The notes: generated by a model from the sequence alone, not told the origin. Counted from the first letter of the stretch, positions 17,346 to 26,740 are shown. The stretch: 64,000 nt of DNA from Sphaerothrix epifaneia (GCF_042788235.1 NZ_JBHZOL010000075.1:124001-188000), one strand, 5' to 3'. Numbers and translations are program-made.

Positions 17346-18695
17346 ATGACCGAAAATCTTTCTTCCTCAACCTCAGAACCCGTTGACTCGTCTGCCGACA
17401 AAACCCCCAGCCCCGTTGAAGCGGCAGCCAATAACCAGCTCCCGGCTGAGCCTGTTGCCGCCGAAGACGAAGAACCAACCCCAATTACAACCCCAACGGC
17501 TGAAGCGGCTGAAGAAGATAGTGCAGCAGCTTTAGAGGCCGCAGAAACTGATAGCCCCCCGCTGGCTATAGCCAGCTCCTCGCCGATCTCAGCCACCAGC
17601 CAAACCTCTGCTAACGTCGTTGTCCTCGTGGCCGTTGTCATCTTGCTGGCGGGGCTGATTTTAGACGACTTTTGGCTAACCCTAGCAGGTTCGCTAGTCA
17701 CTACCACCATCTCGTTTCGGCTGGTTTGGCCCTCCATCAGCGCTTTTTTAACGGAAATTTCCAGCCAGCAGCAGGCGTTGTTGATTGCTTTACCCAGTTC
17801 ACTGCTAGGTTTGGTCGGGTTAATGCAAATTAGTGGCTTCAATGCCCGGATTTTGGCTTGGGGACGCGGCATTCGCTGGGACGTAGTAGGCGCAATTGGC
17901 GACTTTTTTGGTGCATTTGGTCAGATCTTCATCGCCGTGTTAGCAGTTTATGTCGCGTGGCGGCAGTATGTCATTTCGCGCGATCTAACCGTGCAGCAAA
18001 ACCGGATTACTCAGCAGCAAACGATTGACGCCTATTTTCAAGGCATCTCTGACCTAGTATTAGACGATGAAGGACTCTTAGAAGACTGGCCGCAAGAACG
18101 GGCGATCGCCGAAGCACGTACGGCTGCTATTTTGAGTAGCATCGACGCCTTTGGCAAAGCCAAAATTATTCGCTTTTTATCGCGATCGCGTTTGCTTACA
18201 CCGCTAAAGCGCGACACTCGCTTGGGTCGCCCCATTCTTGATGGCACAGGGGGCTATGCCGAAGATCGCCAATGCGGCACCCGTGTGATTGACTTAGGCG
18301 TCATGCTAGCCGCTAGCGATTTATCAGGTAGTGACCTGCGCTGGAGCGATCTCAGCGATGCCAATTTGGTTAGAGCCAATCTTCAAAAGGGCGACCTAGT
18401 ACGAGCCAATCTAGCCCGATCCATTCTTTATGAAGCCAATTTGGCAGGCGCTGACCTCATGGGTGCTCGTTTTTTTTATGGCTCTTTAGAAACCGCCTCA
18501 CCCCGGAGCCGTACCGAACCACCCAACTACCTCACAGGTGCCCAAACCGGAGCCGTAGTCGAAGGAGCAAACTTTACGGGCGTACAGCGGATGTCTGAAA
18601 CCCAGCGGCACTACTGCTGCGCCTGGTGCGGTAGCCGCAGTCGCCCGACGATTCCAGGTGGCTGCGAAGATGTACCCAACTTATTAGGCCGATAA
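17346..18695 (+). CDS. Pentapeptide-repeat membrane protein
   Basis: About 449 residues. The first 90 are Glu/Ala/Pro/Ser/Thr-rich and disordered; about four hydrophobic helices follow (around 95-210), with VVVLVAVVILLAGLI the clearest. After a helical soluble region comes a short pentapeptide-repeat block (DLSGSDLRWSDLSDANL, RANLARSILYEANL, GADLMGARF). The C-terminus carries a Cys-rich YCCAWCGS plus a further Cys near the end. I start at ATG 17346 because the longer frame begins 10 bp from the divergent reductase start and has no coding character. The function is unknown; pentapeptide repeats mediate protein contacts. Confidence 0.82.
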   Translation: MTENLSSSTSEPVDSSADKTPSPVEAAANNQLPAEPVAAEDEEPTPITTPTAEAAEEDSAAALEAAETDSPPLAIASSSPISATSQTSANVVVLVAVVILLAGLILDDFWLTLAGSLVTTTISFRLVWPSISAFLTEISSQQQALLIALPSSLLGLVGLMQISGFNARILAWGRGIRWDVVGAIGDFFGAFGQIFIAVLAVYVAWRQYVISRDLTVQQNRITQQQTIDAYFQGISDLVLDDEGLLEDWPQERAIAEARTAAILSSIDAFGKAKIIRFLSRSRLLTPLKRDTRLGRPILDGTGGYAEDRQCGTRVIDLGVMLAASDLSGSDLRWSDLSDANLVRANLQKGDLVRANLARSILYEANLAGADLMGARFFYGSLETASPRSRTEPPNYLTGAQTGAVVEGANFTGVQRMSETQRHYCCAWCGSRSRPTIPGGCEDVPNLLGR

Positions 18696-18870
18696 ATAGC
18701 GACGGTTAAACCCCACAGACTTAGCTGCCAGGTTGAATCAACTGACGACCATTTTTTAGGGACTGAATAGGCACCTCACCATAAAGATTGCGTATAGCCA
18801 GCGGAATCTTACGCCAATCGCAATTCGTCTTGGGCTATGGGTAAAGTAAACACAGTGATCATCATCGAGC

Positions 18871-20526
18871 ATGGCCAGTTCCTCTTCTCTTAAGCGTCAA
18901 AGCAAGCAAAAAAGCTCAAAGCAAGTTTCAGAGGAAACCTCCACACTCAGCGCCAAAGAACTTAAAGCCCAGCAGCGACAAGCCAAGAAAGCGCGGGATG
19001 CCCTGATTGCCTATACGCTTGCCGCCTGTGCTGCCTGTTCTTTTGTGGGGCTGATCATTAGCTTAATTGTCGATCCCGTGTTGGGCATAGGCGCAGGGTT
19101 TGGCCTTCTGTGTCTTAGCTTGTCGTTTCGCTATCCTCGCTTAGCGGTATACGCCTTTGTGGCTTATATCCCCTTCTCCGGCACGATTACCTATGCTTTG
19201 GGGGGTAGCTCTATTCTGCAATTAGCCAAAGATGCTTTCTACATTCCGGCAGCGATCGCCGTTATGCAGTTTTGCCGTCGCAAGGGCTTACCGTTTGTCA
19301 TTCCCAAATCGTTAAAGCTAGCCCTGACGCTGCTGCTGCTGCTAACTACAATGACGCTTTTATTCGTCAATGTGCCGCAGCAGTTTAGCAGTGGCGATCA
19401 GGCTATTTTGATTGGCATTTTAGGGCTTAAGACCCTGGTGGGTTACCTATTCGTTATCCCCTGCATTTACTATCTGCTGCGCAATCGGGAAGACCTCTAC
19501 TTTATTTTGCGATTGCAAGTGGTTTTAATTTTGGTGGCCTGCTCTTTGGGATTGGTGCAATATTTCATGCTCAAAACTGGCATTTGCGAAGGCACCACCG
19601 GGTCAGGGGCTGATCTATTCAAAGCTTCGCTCAAAGCCCGCTGTTTTGTGGGCGGTTCGCTGCTGTACACCCCCTCCCAAGGACAAATTCGCCTCCCCGG
19701 TACTTTCGTTGCGCCCTGGCAGTGGGGCTGGTTTTTAATTTCGTCAGCTTTCTTTAGCTTTGGCACAGCCTTTAGCGATCGCTCACCCCTGTGGCGCACA
19801 GTAGGACTGGTTTCGATGGTGGCTGTTTTTATCATGGCCGTCATCTCAGGGCAGCGGATTGCTTTGATGCTCGTCCCCACCACCGTCGTTATTTTGGCCT
19901 TTTTAACGGGTCAAGTTGCCAACCTCAAACGTTTTGTGCCTGTAGGCATTGGCTTGGCTTTAATTCTTACTTTCTTAGCCATTCGCAACCCAGAAGTTAT
20001 TCAAGCCCGACTCAACAGCTTTCAAAGCCGTTGGGATGCCTCTCCCCCACACCTCTTTATTCGCAACCAGTTTTTGTGGGTGATGAATGAGCAGCAGGGC
20101 ATTCTAGGCAGAGGCGTAGGACGAGCCACCAACGCTGCCCGTATTTTTGGCGAAGTTGAACTGATAGAAACCTATCATCCTAAAGTTTGCTTTGAAATCG
20201 GCTGGTTGGGATTGTTTGCTTTGCTCATTCTCTACACCGTCCTCACAGTAGCCACCTTTAGAGCCTACCGCTCCACCAAAGAAAAAAACCTACGTGGCTA
20301 TGCAGCTTCGATGTGGGTTTTTGTTTTGTTTATTAGCTATTTTCCCTACTACTATCCGCTGGATGTGGATCCGGTCAACGTCTATTACTGGCTAGCAGCG
20401 GGCATTGCTCTAAAAATTCCTGAAATTGACCAGCGAGAGCGTCTGCAAGCCAGCCTTGAAGATCCTATCCAGAGTGGCAAAGCAGCTAAGAAGCTCAAAT
20501 CGAAGAAGATGGTGGACTTTACCTAA
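18871..20526 (+). CDS. O-antigen-ligase/polymerase-like membrane protein
   Basis: A 551-residue protein with a Lys/Gln/Ser-rich cytoplasmic start of about 45 residues, then ten or more hydrophobic helices and a large extracytoplasmic loop at roughly 225-300 containing four Cys-bearing segments. The overall plan, and the periplasmic loop followed by the region around LWVMNEQQGILGRGVG, fit the O-antigen ligase (Wzy/WaaL) superfamily, which polymerises or ligates undecaprenyl-linked glycans. It heads a run of three glycosyltransferase genes, 20 nt before the first, so it is likely the polymerase of this polysaccharide cluster. Polymerase versus ligase cannot be decided here. Confidence 0.85.
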   Translation: MASSSSLKRQSKQKSSKQVSEETSTLSAKELKAQQRQAKKARDALIAYTLAACAACSFVGLIISLIVDPVLGIGAGFGLLCLSLSFRYPRLAVYAFVAYIPFSGTITYALGGSSILQLAKDAFYIPAAIAVMQFCRRKGLPFVIPKSLKLALTLLLLLTTMTLLFVNVPQQFSSGDQAILIGILGLKTLVGYLFVIPCIYYLLRNREDLYFILRLQVVLILVACSLGLVQYFMLKTGICEGTTGSGADLFKASLKARCFVGGSLLYTPSQGQIRLPGTFVAPWQWGWFLISSAFFSFGTAFSDRSPLWRTVGLVSMVAVFIMAVISGQRIALMLVPTTVVILAFLTGQVANLKRFVPVGIGLALILTFLAIRNPEVIQARLNSFQSRWDASPPHLFIRNQFLWVMNEQQGILGRGVGRATNAARIFGEVELIETYHPKVCFEIGWLGLFALLILYTVLTVATFRAYRSTKEKNLRGYAASMWVFVLFISYFPYYYPLDVDPVNVYYWLAAGIALKIPEIDQRERLQASLEDPIQSGKAAKKLKSKKMVDFT

Positions 20527-20546
20527 CCAGGCAAGGAGATTGCATT

Positions 20547-21563
20547 GTGACCAGCCCTTTTATTTCTGTCATCGTCCCCACCTACGGGCGAGAAGCCGTA
20601 CTTTGCGCAACCTTAAAAAATACTCTGGCGCAACAGTATCCCGCCTATGAAGTGATTGTGGTCGATCAAACCCGCCACCACCAGCCCGAAACAGAAGCCC
20701 TGCTAAAAAAACTCGCCGCTGAAGGCAAAATTCAGTTGTATCAGGTGGAGTGGGCGAGTTTACCGGCTGCCCGTAACTACGCCGTTGAACGAGCCGTCGG
20801 CGACATTATTCTTTTTATCGACGATGATGTCGAACTTCCAGAGGGGTATCTGCAAGCGCACGCTCAGGTATACACCGATAGACCTGATGTTGGAGCAGTG
20901 GCTGGCCGCGTTTTTGATCGCATGAAGCTAGCAGATGCTCGGCCTGACTTACAGATTACCGACCTGCCACCCCAGGCGATGGATCCGGGCATTGCCTGGT
21001 ATTACATTGATCTGGTGCATACCATTAAGCCTCAGCAGGTACTCACCGCTCGAGGCTGCAACATGTCTTTTCGGCGGCTGTTATTTGAGCGACACCAACT
21101 CCGCTTTGATGAACGCTTTCGTGGCAGTGCCGTCCGGGAAGAGTCCGACTTTTGTCTGCGTATTCGCCAAACGGGTTATAAGATCTGGTATTCACCAACT
21201 GCGCATTTAATCCATTTGGGCGAAGAAACAGGCGGCTGTCACGATATTAGTACGCGTTCTTTAGCCTATCAAATCACCTTTTATCACAATCACTTTTTGA
21301 TGGCGCTCAAAAATTTGACGCCGCTGCAGGTGCTACGTCTGGCTGGGCGGCTATTTGATTGCCACGTTTTAGGCCATCCCCCTTGTAACAAAAGCGGTTC
21401 TCCGCTCAAAGTCATGAGTCGTTTCGGGTTTTATAGCTTGGGCTTTTTAGATGCCGTGGGCACGCTAATCAAGACGGGTAATCAAGAGCGGGTTTATACT
21501 CAGCCCCAATCCATGCCCGCCTGCATCTCTTCCCAAAACCAAAGCCAAAAAGAATTGGTTTAA
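20547..21563 (+). CDS. Glycosyltransferase family 2
   Basis: A 338-residue GT-A-fold transferase. It opens with FISVIVPTYGREAVL, has the metal-binding DDD in ILFIDDDVELP near residue 95, an RGCNMSFRR acceptor-site segment and EESDFCLRI as the downstream acidic motif. It would move a sugar from a nucleotide donor to a growing glycan on the cytoplasmic side. The start is a GTG preceded by a good AAGGAG site. It follows the O-antigen-ligase-like gene by 20 nt and is probably in its operon. Confidence 0.92.
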   Translation: MTSPFISVIVPTYGREAVLCATLKNTLAQQYPAYEVIVVDQTRHHQPETEALLKKLAAEGKIQLYQVEWASLPAARNYAVERAVGDIILFIDDDVELPEGYLQAHAQVYTDRPDVGAVAGRVFDRMKLADARPDLQITDLPPQAMDPGIAWYYIDLVHTIKPQQVLTARGCNMSFRRLLFERHQLRFDERFRGSAVREESDFCLRIRQTGYKIWYSPTAHLIHLGEETGGCHDISTRSLAYQITFYHNHFLMALKNLTPLQVLRLAGRLFDCHVLGHPPCNKSGSPLKVMSRFGFYSLGFLDAVGTLIKTGNQERVYTQPQSMPACISSQNQSQKELV

Positions 21564-21587
21564 GCCAGTCGTGCTGCTCTTAAATGA

Positions 21588-22769
21588 ATGCGTAAACCTA
21601 TGAGAGTTCTGGTTGCTAGCCATACCTATATTGTCGATCTCAACTGCGAAAAGCTCAGGGCATTAGCTGCACTCTCACCCGATGTTGAAGTGACTGTCGT
21701 TGTCCCTCGCCGCTGGCGTCCGGGCGGAGTACAAAATCGCATAATTGAACCCCAACCCCAGCACGCTGAACGCTTTCGGATTGTACCCGTCGCTAATTTT
21801 AGTGAAAACAATCAGGGACTTTTGTGTTTTGGCCTAGAGGTGGTGACTTTGCTACGGCAGTTTCGTCCCCACATTATTCAGGTTGAACAAGGCTCGAAAG
21901 CTTTGGCCTATGCTCAATTGATAACGCTCAACAAGCTACTGGGTTTGAAAGCCAAAAACGTCTTTTTTACCTGGTGGAATTTGCCTTATGAGTTGAAGTT
22001 TCCGGTTTCACTGCTAGAGCGCTATACGTTGGGGCAAACAGACGGTGTCATCGTGGGTAATCAAGATGGGGCAGACATTTTACGCCAACGGGGCTACCGG
22101 GGGGCAATGCAGGTCATGCCGCAGCTTGGTGTAGACGAGCAGTTGTTCCAACCCCAGCCCCAGCCCGAACTAGCCTCTTCTTTGGGTATTCGTCCAGAAG
22201 ATTTTGTTATTGGCTTTGTCGGTCGTTTTGTAGCGGAAAAAGGGCTGCTAACGTTGCTACAAGCTGTAATTCAGTTAGGCGATCGCCCCTGGAAGTTATT
22301 GTTACTTGGACGCGGGCCACTTCAAGAGACGCTGCTAGACAAAGCAGAACAGGCAGGCGTTCGCGATCGCCTGATTTGGGTAGAGAGTGTACCCCACGAT
22401 GCCGTACCCCGCTATATCAACCTAATGCAGACGCTGGTACTACCGTCTGAAACAACCTATCAGTTTAAGACGATGACGGCAGTTGGCTGGAAGGAGCAGT
22501 TTGGCCATGTCCTAATTGAGGCCATGGCTTGCGGTGTGCCTGTAATTGGCTCAGACTCTGGTGAAATTCCTCATGTAATTGGAACCGCAGGTCTGGTTTT
22601 TCCGGAAGCGCAGGCGGAGGCGCTAGCGGCTTGTTTGCAGAAGCTGATAGAGCAGCCCCAATTGAGGGAAGACCTAGCTCGGCAGGGGTATGAACGCGCC
22701 ATGCGCCAATACACGAACCACGCTTTGGCTCAACAGCAGTTAGCGTTTTATCAATCTTTGGGGCGTTAA
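21588..22769 (+). CDS. Glycosyltransferase family 4
   Basis: A 393-residue GT-B transferase. The donor-binding half contains GFVGRFVAEKGL and the E-x7-E-type segment LIEAMACGVPVIGSDSGEI near residues 305-323. The acceptor half begins MRVLVASHTY. Retaining family of enzymes using UDP- or GDP-sugars. The ATG at 21588 is used; a second in-frame ATG 12 nt downstream is an alternative and matches the conserved start of the fold better. It sits 24 nt after the GT2 gene in the polysaccharide cluster. Confidence 0.92.
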   Translation: MRKPMRVLVASHTYIVDLNCEKLRALAALSPDVEVTVVVPRRWRPGGVQNRIIEPQPQHAERFRIVPVANFSENNQGLLCFGLEVVTLLRQFRPHIIQVEQGSKALAYAQLITLNKLLGLKAKNVFFTWWNLPYELKFPVSLLERYTLGQTDGVIVGNQDGADILRQRGYRGAMQVMPQLGVDEQLFQPQPQPELASSLGIRPEDFVIGFVGRFVAEKGLLTLLQAVIQLGDRPWKLLLLGRGPLQETLLDKAEQAGVRDRLIWVESVPHDAVPRYINLMQTLVLPSETTYQFKTMTAVGWKEQFGHVLIEAMACGVPVIGSDSGEIPHVIGTAGLVFPEAQAEALAACLQKLIEQPQLREDLARQGYERAMRQYTNHALAQQQLAFYQSLGR

Positions 22770-22904
22770 CCCATGCCCGATCCGGCTCATTCCATTGGCG
22801 CAGGCAGCTACCCAACTCACCAGTATCACGTTTGTAAAACCGGGAAGCCAGGTCGCTTAAAGAGCGGGGTTAAAGCCTGAAGGGAGGGGAGAGAGGAAGA
22901 AAAA

Positions 22905-24113
22905 ATGAATCAGCCGCTGCGAGTTTTGCAAATTGTGCCATCAATTTCGTTGGTGTATGGAGGCCCTAGCCAAATGGTGCGGGGGTTGTCAGCAGCCTTG
23001 ACAGGCGTAGGGGCTGAAGTCACCGTGCTCACGACAGACTCCAATGGGGATGTAGATGAGCCGCCTTTGGCGGTGCCGTTGCAGGTTCCTGTCCAAGAAG
23101 ATGGCTATACGGTTTGGTATTTTCGCTGTTCACCGTTTCGGCGCTATAAGTTTTCGTTAGGGTTGTTGCGGTGGCTAGCTCAGCACGCTCAAACCTACGA
23201 TATTGCCCATATTCATGCTCTGTTTTCTCCCCTGAGCAGTGCGGCGGCTACAGTAGCCCGTCAGCAAGGGTTACCCTATCTTTTGCGCCCTTTAGGGACG
23301 CTTGATCCGGCTGACTTGCGCAAAAAGCGCCACCTCAAACGGATTTATGTTGCCATGCTCGAAAAGGCAAATTTAGCGGGCGCAGCCGCCCTGCACTTTA
23401 CTAGCGAACAAGAAGCGAAAGTTTCAGAGCGATTCGGTACCACAACTCCTGGTTTAATCTTGCCATTGGGGGTCGCTGCACCAGCAGCCGTTGGGCTGAG
23501 TCAGGCTGAGATCCGCGATCGCTACCAAATTCCTGCAGCGACCCCTATTTTGCTCTATATGTCTCGCATTGATCCCAAAAAGGGGTTGGATTTGCTGCTG
23601 CCTGCTTTGGAAACGCTGGCTCAAAGTGGGGTTGCTTTTCACTTTATTTTGAGCGGGGCCAATCCTCAAGATCGCCATTACGAGCAGCAAATTCAGCAGC
23701 GCATCCAAACGTCTGCGCTCAAATCTCAAACAACCCTGACGGGGTTTGTGACAGGAGAGCTAAAATCCGCTTTGCTGGCAGCAGCGGATTGTTTCGTCCT
23801 GCCTTCTTACTACGAAAATTTTGGGATTGCAGTGGCCGAAGCCATGATTGCTGGTAAGCCTGTGGTCATTTCTGACCAGGTACATATTTGGCATGCGATC
23901 GCGGAAAGTCAGTCGGGCTGGGTTGTTCCCTGTCAGCAAACAGCCCTAACAGCAGCCCTGCAGCAAGCCCTTGAGGATGACCAACAGCGCCAACAACGCG
24001 GACAAAACGCCTACCAATACGCTCAAACGCATTACAGTTGGCCTGCGATCGCCCAGCAAACAATCGCAGCTTATCGACAACTCTTAGCTTCACAGCCGCA
24101 GAGATTGAAGTGA
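22905..24113 (+). CDS. Glycosyltransferase family 4
   Basis: A 402-residue GT-B enzyme, unlike its neighbour in detail. The N-terminal RVLQIVPSISLVYGGPSQMV contains the Gly-rich acceptor loop; the C-terminal half has LYMSRIDPKKGLDLLL and ENFGIAVAEAMIAGKPVV, the E-x7-E signature. A purine-rich stretch of about 25 nt, including AGGGAGGGGAG, precedes the ATG and should give strong translation. The 135-nt gap from the previous gene holds no terminator I can see, so it may share the polysaccharide operon. Confidence 0.92.
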   Translation: MNQPLRVLQIVPSISLVYGGPSQMVRGLSAALTGVGAEVTVLTTDSNGDVDEPPLAVPLQVPVQEDGYTVWYFRCSPFRRYKFSLGLLRWLAQHAQTYDIAHIHALFSPLSSAAATVARQQGLPYLLRPLGTLDPADLRKKRHLKRIYVAMLEKANLAGAAALHFTSEQEAKVSERFGTTTPGLILPLGVAAPAAVGLSQAEIRDRYQIPAATPILLYMSRIDPKKGLDLLLPALETLAQSGVAFHFILSGANPQDRHYEQQIQQRIQTSALKSQTTLTGFVTGELKSALLAAADCFVLPSYYENFGIAVAEAMIAGKPVVISDQVHIWHAIAESQSGWVVPCQQTALTAALQQALEDDQQRQQRGQNAYQYAQTHYSWPAIAQQTIAAYRQLLASQPQRLK

Positions 24114-24327
24114 GAAGTCATTTGGCGCTTAAGCTAGCTGGCTAGAATAGCAAGGGTGGGAATGGCAAACGCTGTTTAGCCAGTTTGGCTACCAGGTCGG
24201 CGTACTATAGTGATTGCCTCTCATCAGACAAAGCGACAGCGATCGCGCTATCCGTCCTTGCGTACTCGGTCAAATTATCTAATAACTTGTTGCCCCTCTC
24301 TAAATGCCATTCGCTATATTTCGTCTC

Positions 24328-25038
24328 ATGAAACGTGTCATTACAGGCTTCATCCTTTTGTCAGGACTTTATCTCGTAAGCTGTACTCCTTCAGAAGTGG
24401 CTTCAGAAGAAGCCCTCCCACCGACGGAATCTACAGCCACTACTACACCTGCGGCTCAAACGCCAGACACCTCGACCGACCTAGAAGCTGCTAGCAACGA
24501 TTTTTTAATCGTCCCTGGAGAGCGGGTAGGGCCTATAACGCGCGAAACGACTGCCGATGATTTAGTTGACTTATTTGGCGAAGCTGCCCTGACCAATACG
24601 ATCTGGCCGGGGCCAGAAGGTGCCTTCAATTTACCCGCTACAGAAGTTAACTTGGGCGCTGACCAGTCTTTTTTGGTGGTTTGGCTAGACGAAGCCCGCA
24701 CTGAGCTATTTAGCGTCACTGACTTTGGTAGCGACTGGAAAACCCCTGAAGGGCTATCTGTAGGCATGCCGCTATCAGAATTAGAGGCAATCTTAGGGCC
24801 GTTTCAGCTCAGCGGATTTGGCTGGGACTATGGGGGATATGCTTTTTTAGAAGGAACTAGACTGGCCGAATATCAGGGCAAGCTCTATGTTCGTTTGTCG
24901 CCTTCGGCGGCAGAAGCAGCCGAGGAAGATATGCTAGCCGTGTCTGGAGAAGGTGTATTTTCTTCAGATAACCCCAGCGTCCAAGCGATCGCGCCAACAG
25001 TGGTTAGCTTAGATGTTGAGTTTCGTCAACTCGAATAA
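24328..25038 (+). CDS. Predicted lipoprotein
   Basis: About 236 residues starting MKRVITGFILLSGLYLVSC, a lipoprotein signal with the lipidated Cys at about residue 19. A Glu/Thr/Pro-rich linker of about 40 residues follows, then a globular region with GERVGPITRETTADDLVDLFG, SVGMPLSELEAILGPF and FGWDYGGYAFLEG. The two TADDL/PLSEL segments look like a duplicated helix-strand unit, but I do not recognise a named family. An upstream ATG at 24304 is rejected because it would displace the lipobox context. Role unknown; surface-exposed or periplasmic attachment is inferred from the signal. Confidence 0.8.
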   Translation: MKRVITGFILLSGLYLVSCTPSEVASEEALPPTESTATTTPAAQTPDTSTDLEAASNDFLIVPGERVGPITRETTADDLVDLFGEAALTNTIWPGPEGAFNLPATEVNLGADQSFLVVWLDEARTELFSVTDFGSDWKTPEGLSVGMPLSELEAILGPFQLSGFGWDYGGYAFLEGTRLAEYQGKLYVRLSPSAAEAAEEDMLAVSGEGVFSSDNPSVQAIAPTVVSLDVEFRQLE

Positions 25039-25101
25039 GCCATTCGCTATCCTAGAGATATCACCTTTCTCAGCAACCTCAAAAAAAGGGGGTGGTAATG
25101 C

Positions 25102-26160
25102 ATGCATCGCCCCGTTCTTCAGCTTCAAAGTTTAAAGCGAGACTTACAAGCTGCAACTGCTGATTGCTATCAGCTAAATCCTAGCGTTGGGCTTTGGCGA
25201 TTTGGCAGCCTTGGTTTGCTGCTGCTCTGCTTTATGAGTTTGGCTTGGCTGAGCCAAAGCTGGGTAGCTTTTGTGGGCTTAACGGCGATCGCAGGTTTGT
25301 TTTATGCCTTTCTGCTGATCTGCACCCATGACATGATGCACCATACCCTCACGGGTTGGGATGGGTTTGAAACGGTGATTCCTCGTTTGCTAAGCTGGCC
25401 CATGTTGTGGCCTTATGGCCTGTATGCTGAGCTGCACCGCCTCCACCACGGTTGGAATGGGATCAATTTGCAAGATCCGGAAAGGGTACAGTGGACAGAC
25501 TTAGAATATCAAGCTGCCGCCCCCTGGCAACGCTGGTATGTTCGTCATCAGTGGCCTGTCGATCTTTTGGGTTTAGGGGGCTTGGGGATGATTGTGAAAA
25601 CGCTTAGCAAAGCATGGCTGCTAAGAGCCGTCAATCCCCGCCTGAAGCGGCAACTGTTGGTTGACAGCGTGGGGATTGGGTGGACGCAAATTGCTTTGTT
25701 GAGCCTGGTTTGGCATTACCAGGTTTTGCTTCAATACCTGGTCTTTTGGTTAGTGCTAGAGCGAGTAATCGGCTTTGTCGCCCAAACGCGTGATCATCTT
25801 GAGCATTACGGCTTATGGCAGCAGGCAGGTAGCTATCAACTGACTCAGCTTTATGCCTGTCGAAATCTTAAAGCCCCCGCCTGGGTGAGCTGGCTAATGG
25901 GTGGATTAAACTACCACGCGGTTCACCACGCTTTTCCAGATATTCCCTTTAACCAGTTGCCCCGCGCCTTTGCGCAAGTACAACAAGTCTTGCAGCAGCA
26001 TCAGCTACCTCCTATGTCAATGGGAGAGGGTTACTTTCAAGAAACACTGTGGTTTTTGCAGCATCCCGCTCTAATTGACGAGTCAAATAGGGCAACAGCG
26101 ACGGGGCGTTATCCCAAAAATACACCCGCGATCGCCGCTTTGCCTACGAAGATTGCCTAG
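25102..26160 (+). CDS. Fatty-acid-desaturase-superfamily membrane enzyme
   Basis: A 352-residue di-iron membrane protein with the three His boxes of the superfamily: HDMMHH (about residue 76), HRLHH (about 113) and HAVHH (about 274), plus the extra RDHLEHY. Pairs of hydrophobic helices lie before the first box and between the second and third. These enzymes use O2 to desaturate, hydroxylate or ketolate lipid or carotenoid chains. The box spacing fits fatty-acid desaturase better than the CrtR or CrtW carotenoid enzymes, but substrate is not settled. Its 3' end overlaps rpsU on the other strand by 17 nt. Confidence 0.85.
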   Translation: MHRPVLQLQSLKRDLQAATADCYQLNPSVGLWRFGSLGLLLLCFMSLAWLSQSWVAFVGLTAIAGLFYAFLLICTHDMMHHTLTGWDGFETVIPRLLSWPMLWPYGLYAELHRLHHGWNGINLQDPERVQWTDLEYQAAAPWQRWYVRHQWPVDLLGLGGLGMIVKTLSKAWLLRAVNPRLKRQLLVDSVGIGWTQIALLSLVWHYQVLLQYLVFWLVLERVIGFVAQTRDHLEHYGLWQQAGSYQLTQLYACRNLKAPAWVSWLMGGLNYHAVHHAFPDIPFNQLPRAFAQVQQVLQQHQLPPMSMGEGYFQETLWFLQHPALIDESNRATATGRYPKNTPAIAALPTKIA

Positions 26161-26347
26161 CTCGCCTAGAAGACCATCTTCTTTGGCGATGTCGAGCTAG
26201 CTGCTTGCGTTTGCGCTTTTCCGGCGGGGTTTCAAAGTAGCGGTGCTTTTTCATATCCTGAAAGATACCGGCTCTGGAAACTTTGCGTTTGAATCGCCGT
26301 AACGCTGACTCAATTCCTTCGTTTTCTTCCAGGGTAACTTGGGCCAT
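26144..26347 (-). CDS. rpsU: 30S ribosomal protein S21
   Basis: A 67-residue basic protein beginning AQVTLEENEGIESALRRFKR, the S21 signature, with KKHRYFETPPEKRKRK next. S21 binds the small subunit near the anti-Shine-Dalgarno region. The ATG at 26347 has a good GGAGAAG ribosome site; a longer in-frame start would run through the upstream terminator hairpin. It follows an RNA-binding-protein gene, a pairing known from Anabaena variabilis, where S21 responds to temperature. A perfect terminator hairpin lies between the two genes, so rpsU must be reached by read-through, attenuation or its own promoter. Confidence 0.93.
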   Translation of the reverse strand: MAQVTLEENEGIESALRRFKRKVSRAGIFQDMKKHRYFETPPEKRKRKQLARHRQRRWSSRRARQSS

Positions 26348-26367
26348 ATCGTCTTCTCCATCTAGAC

Positions 26368-26391
26368 AAAAAAAGCAGACAGCGAGTCTGC
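26368..26391 (-). terminator. Terminator/attenuator between rbp and rpsU
   Basis: On the minus strand GCAGAC (26391-26386), loop TCGCT, GTCTGC (26380-26375) and then seven T. This is a perfect 6-bp stem with a clean T-run, placed 25 nt after the rbp stop codon and about 20 nt before the rpsU start. Confidence 0.85.
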
Positions 26392-26416
26392 CAAAAGCAT
26401 GCAATAACCTACGCGC

Positions 26417-26740
26417 TTAAAAACGTTGAGAAAAGCTACGATCTTCGCGAGAATCTCCACGCCGACCGAAGCGACCACCACCTGGGGTGCTGCGCTTTTC
26501 TCGAGGCTTGGCCTTGTTGACCTTAAGGTCGCGACCCATCCATTCTGCCCCATCTAAGGCTTCGATAGCAGAATCTTCTTCTGAATCTTCTCCCATCTCA
26601 ACAAAACCGAAACCACGCGGACGACCTGTTTCGCGATCAGTGGGGAGGGTTATGCGCTTAACAGTGCCATATTCAGCGAAAATGTGCTCTAGATCTTCAC
26701 TGGTAACATCGTAGGACAGATTGCCAATATAAACTGTCAT
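26417..26740 (-). CDS. rbp: RRM-type RNA-binding protein (Rbp)
   Basis: A 107-residue single-RRM protein. RNP2 is IYIGNLSY-like (VYIGNLSYDV, residues 3-12) and RNP1 is RGFGFVEM (about residues 43-50). The C-terminal tail is Gly/Arg-rich (TPGGGRFGRRGDSRED), as in the cold-inducible cyanobacterial RbpA subgroup. Such proteins bind single-stranded RNA and act in cold acclimation and mRNA localisation. A strong GGAGG site precedes the ATG. It lies upstream of rpsU, separated by a terminator; a long upstream region could carry a cold-responsive leader. Confidence 0.95.
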   Translation of the reverse strand: MTVYIGNLSYDVTSEDLEHIFAEYGTVKRITLPTDRETGRPRGFGFVEMGEDSEEDSAIEALDGAEWMGRDLKVNKAKPREKRSTPGGGRFGRRGDSREDRSFSQRF

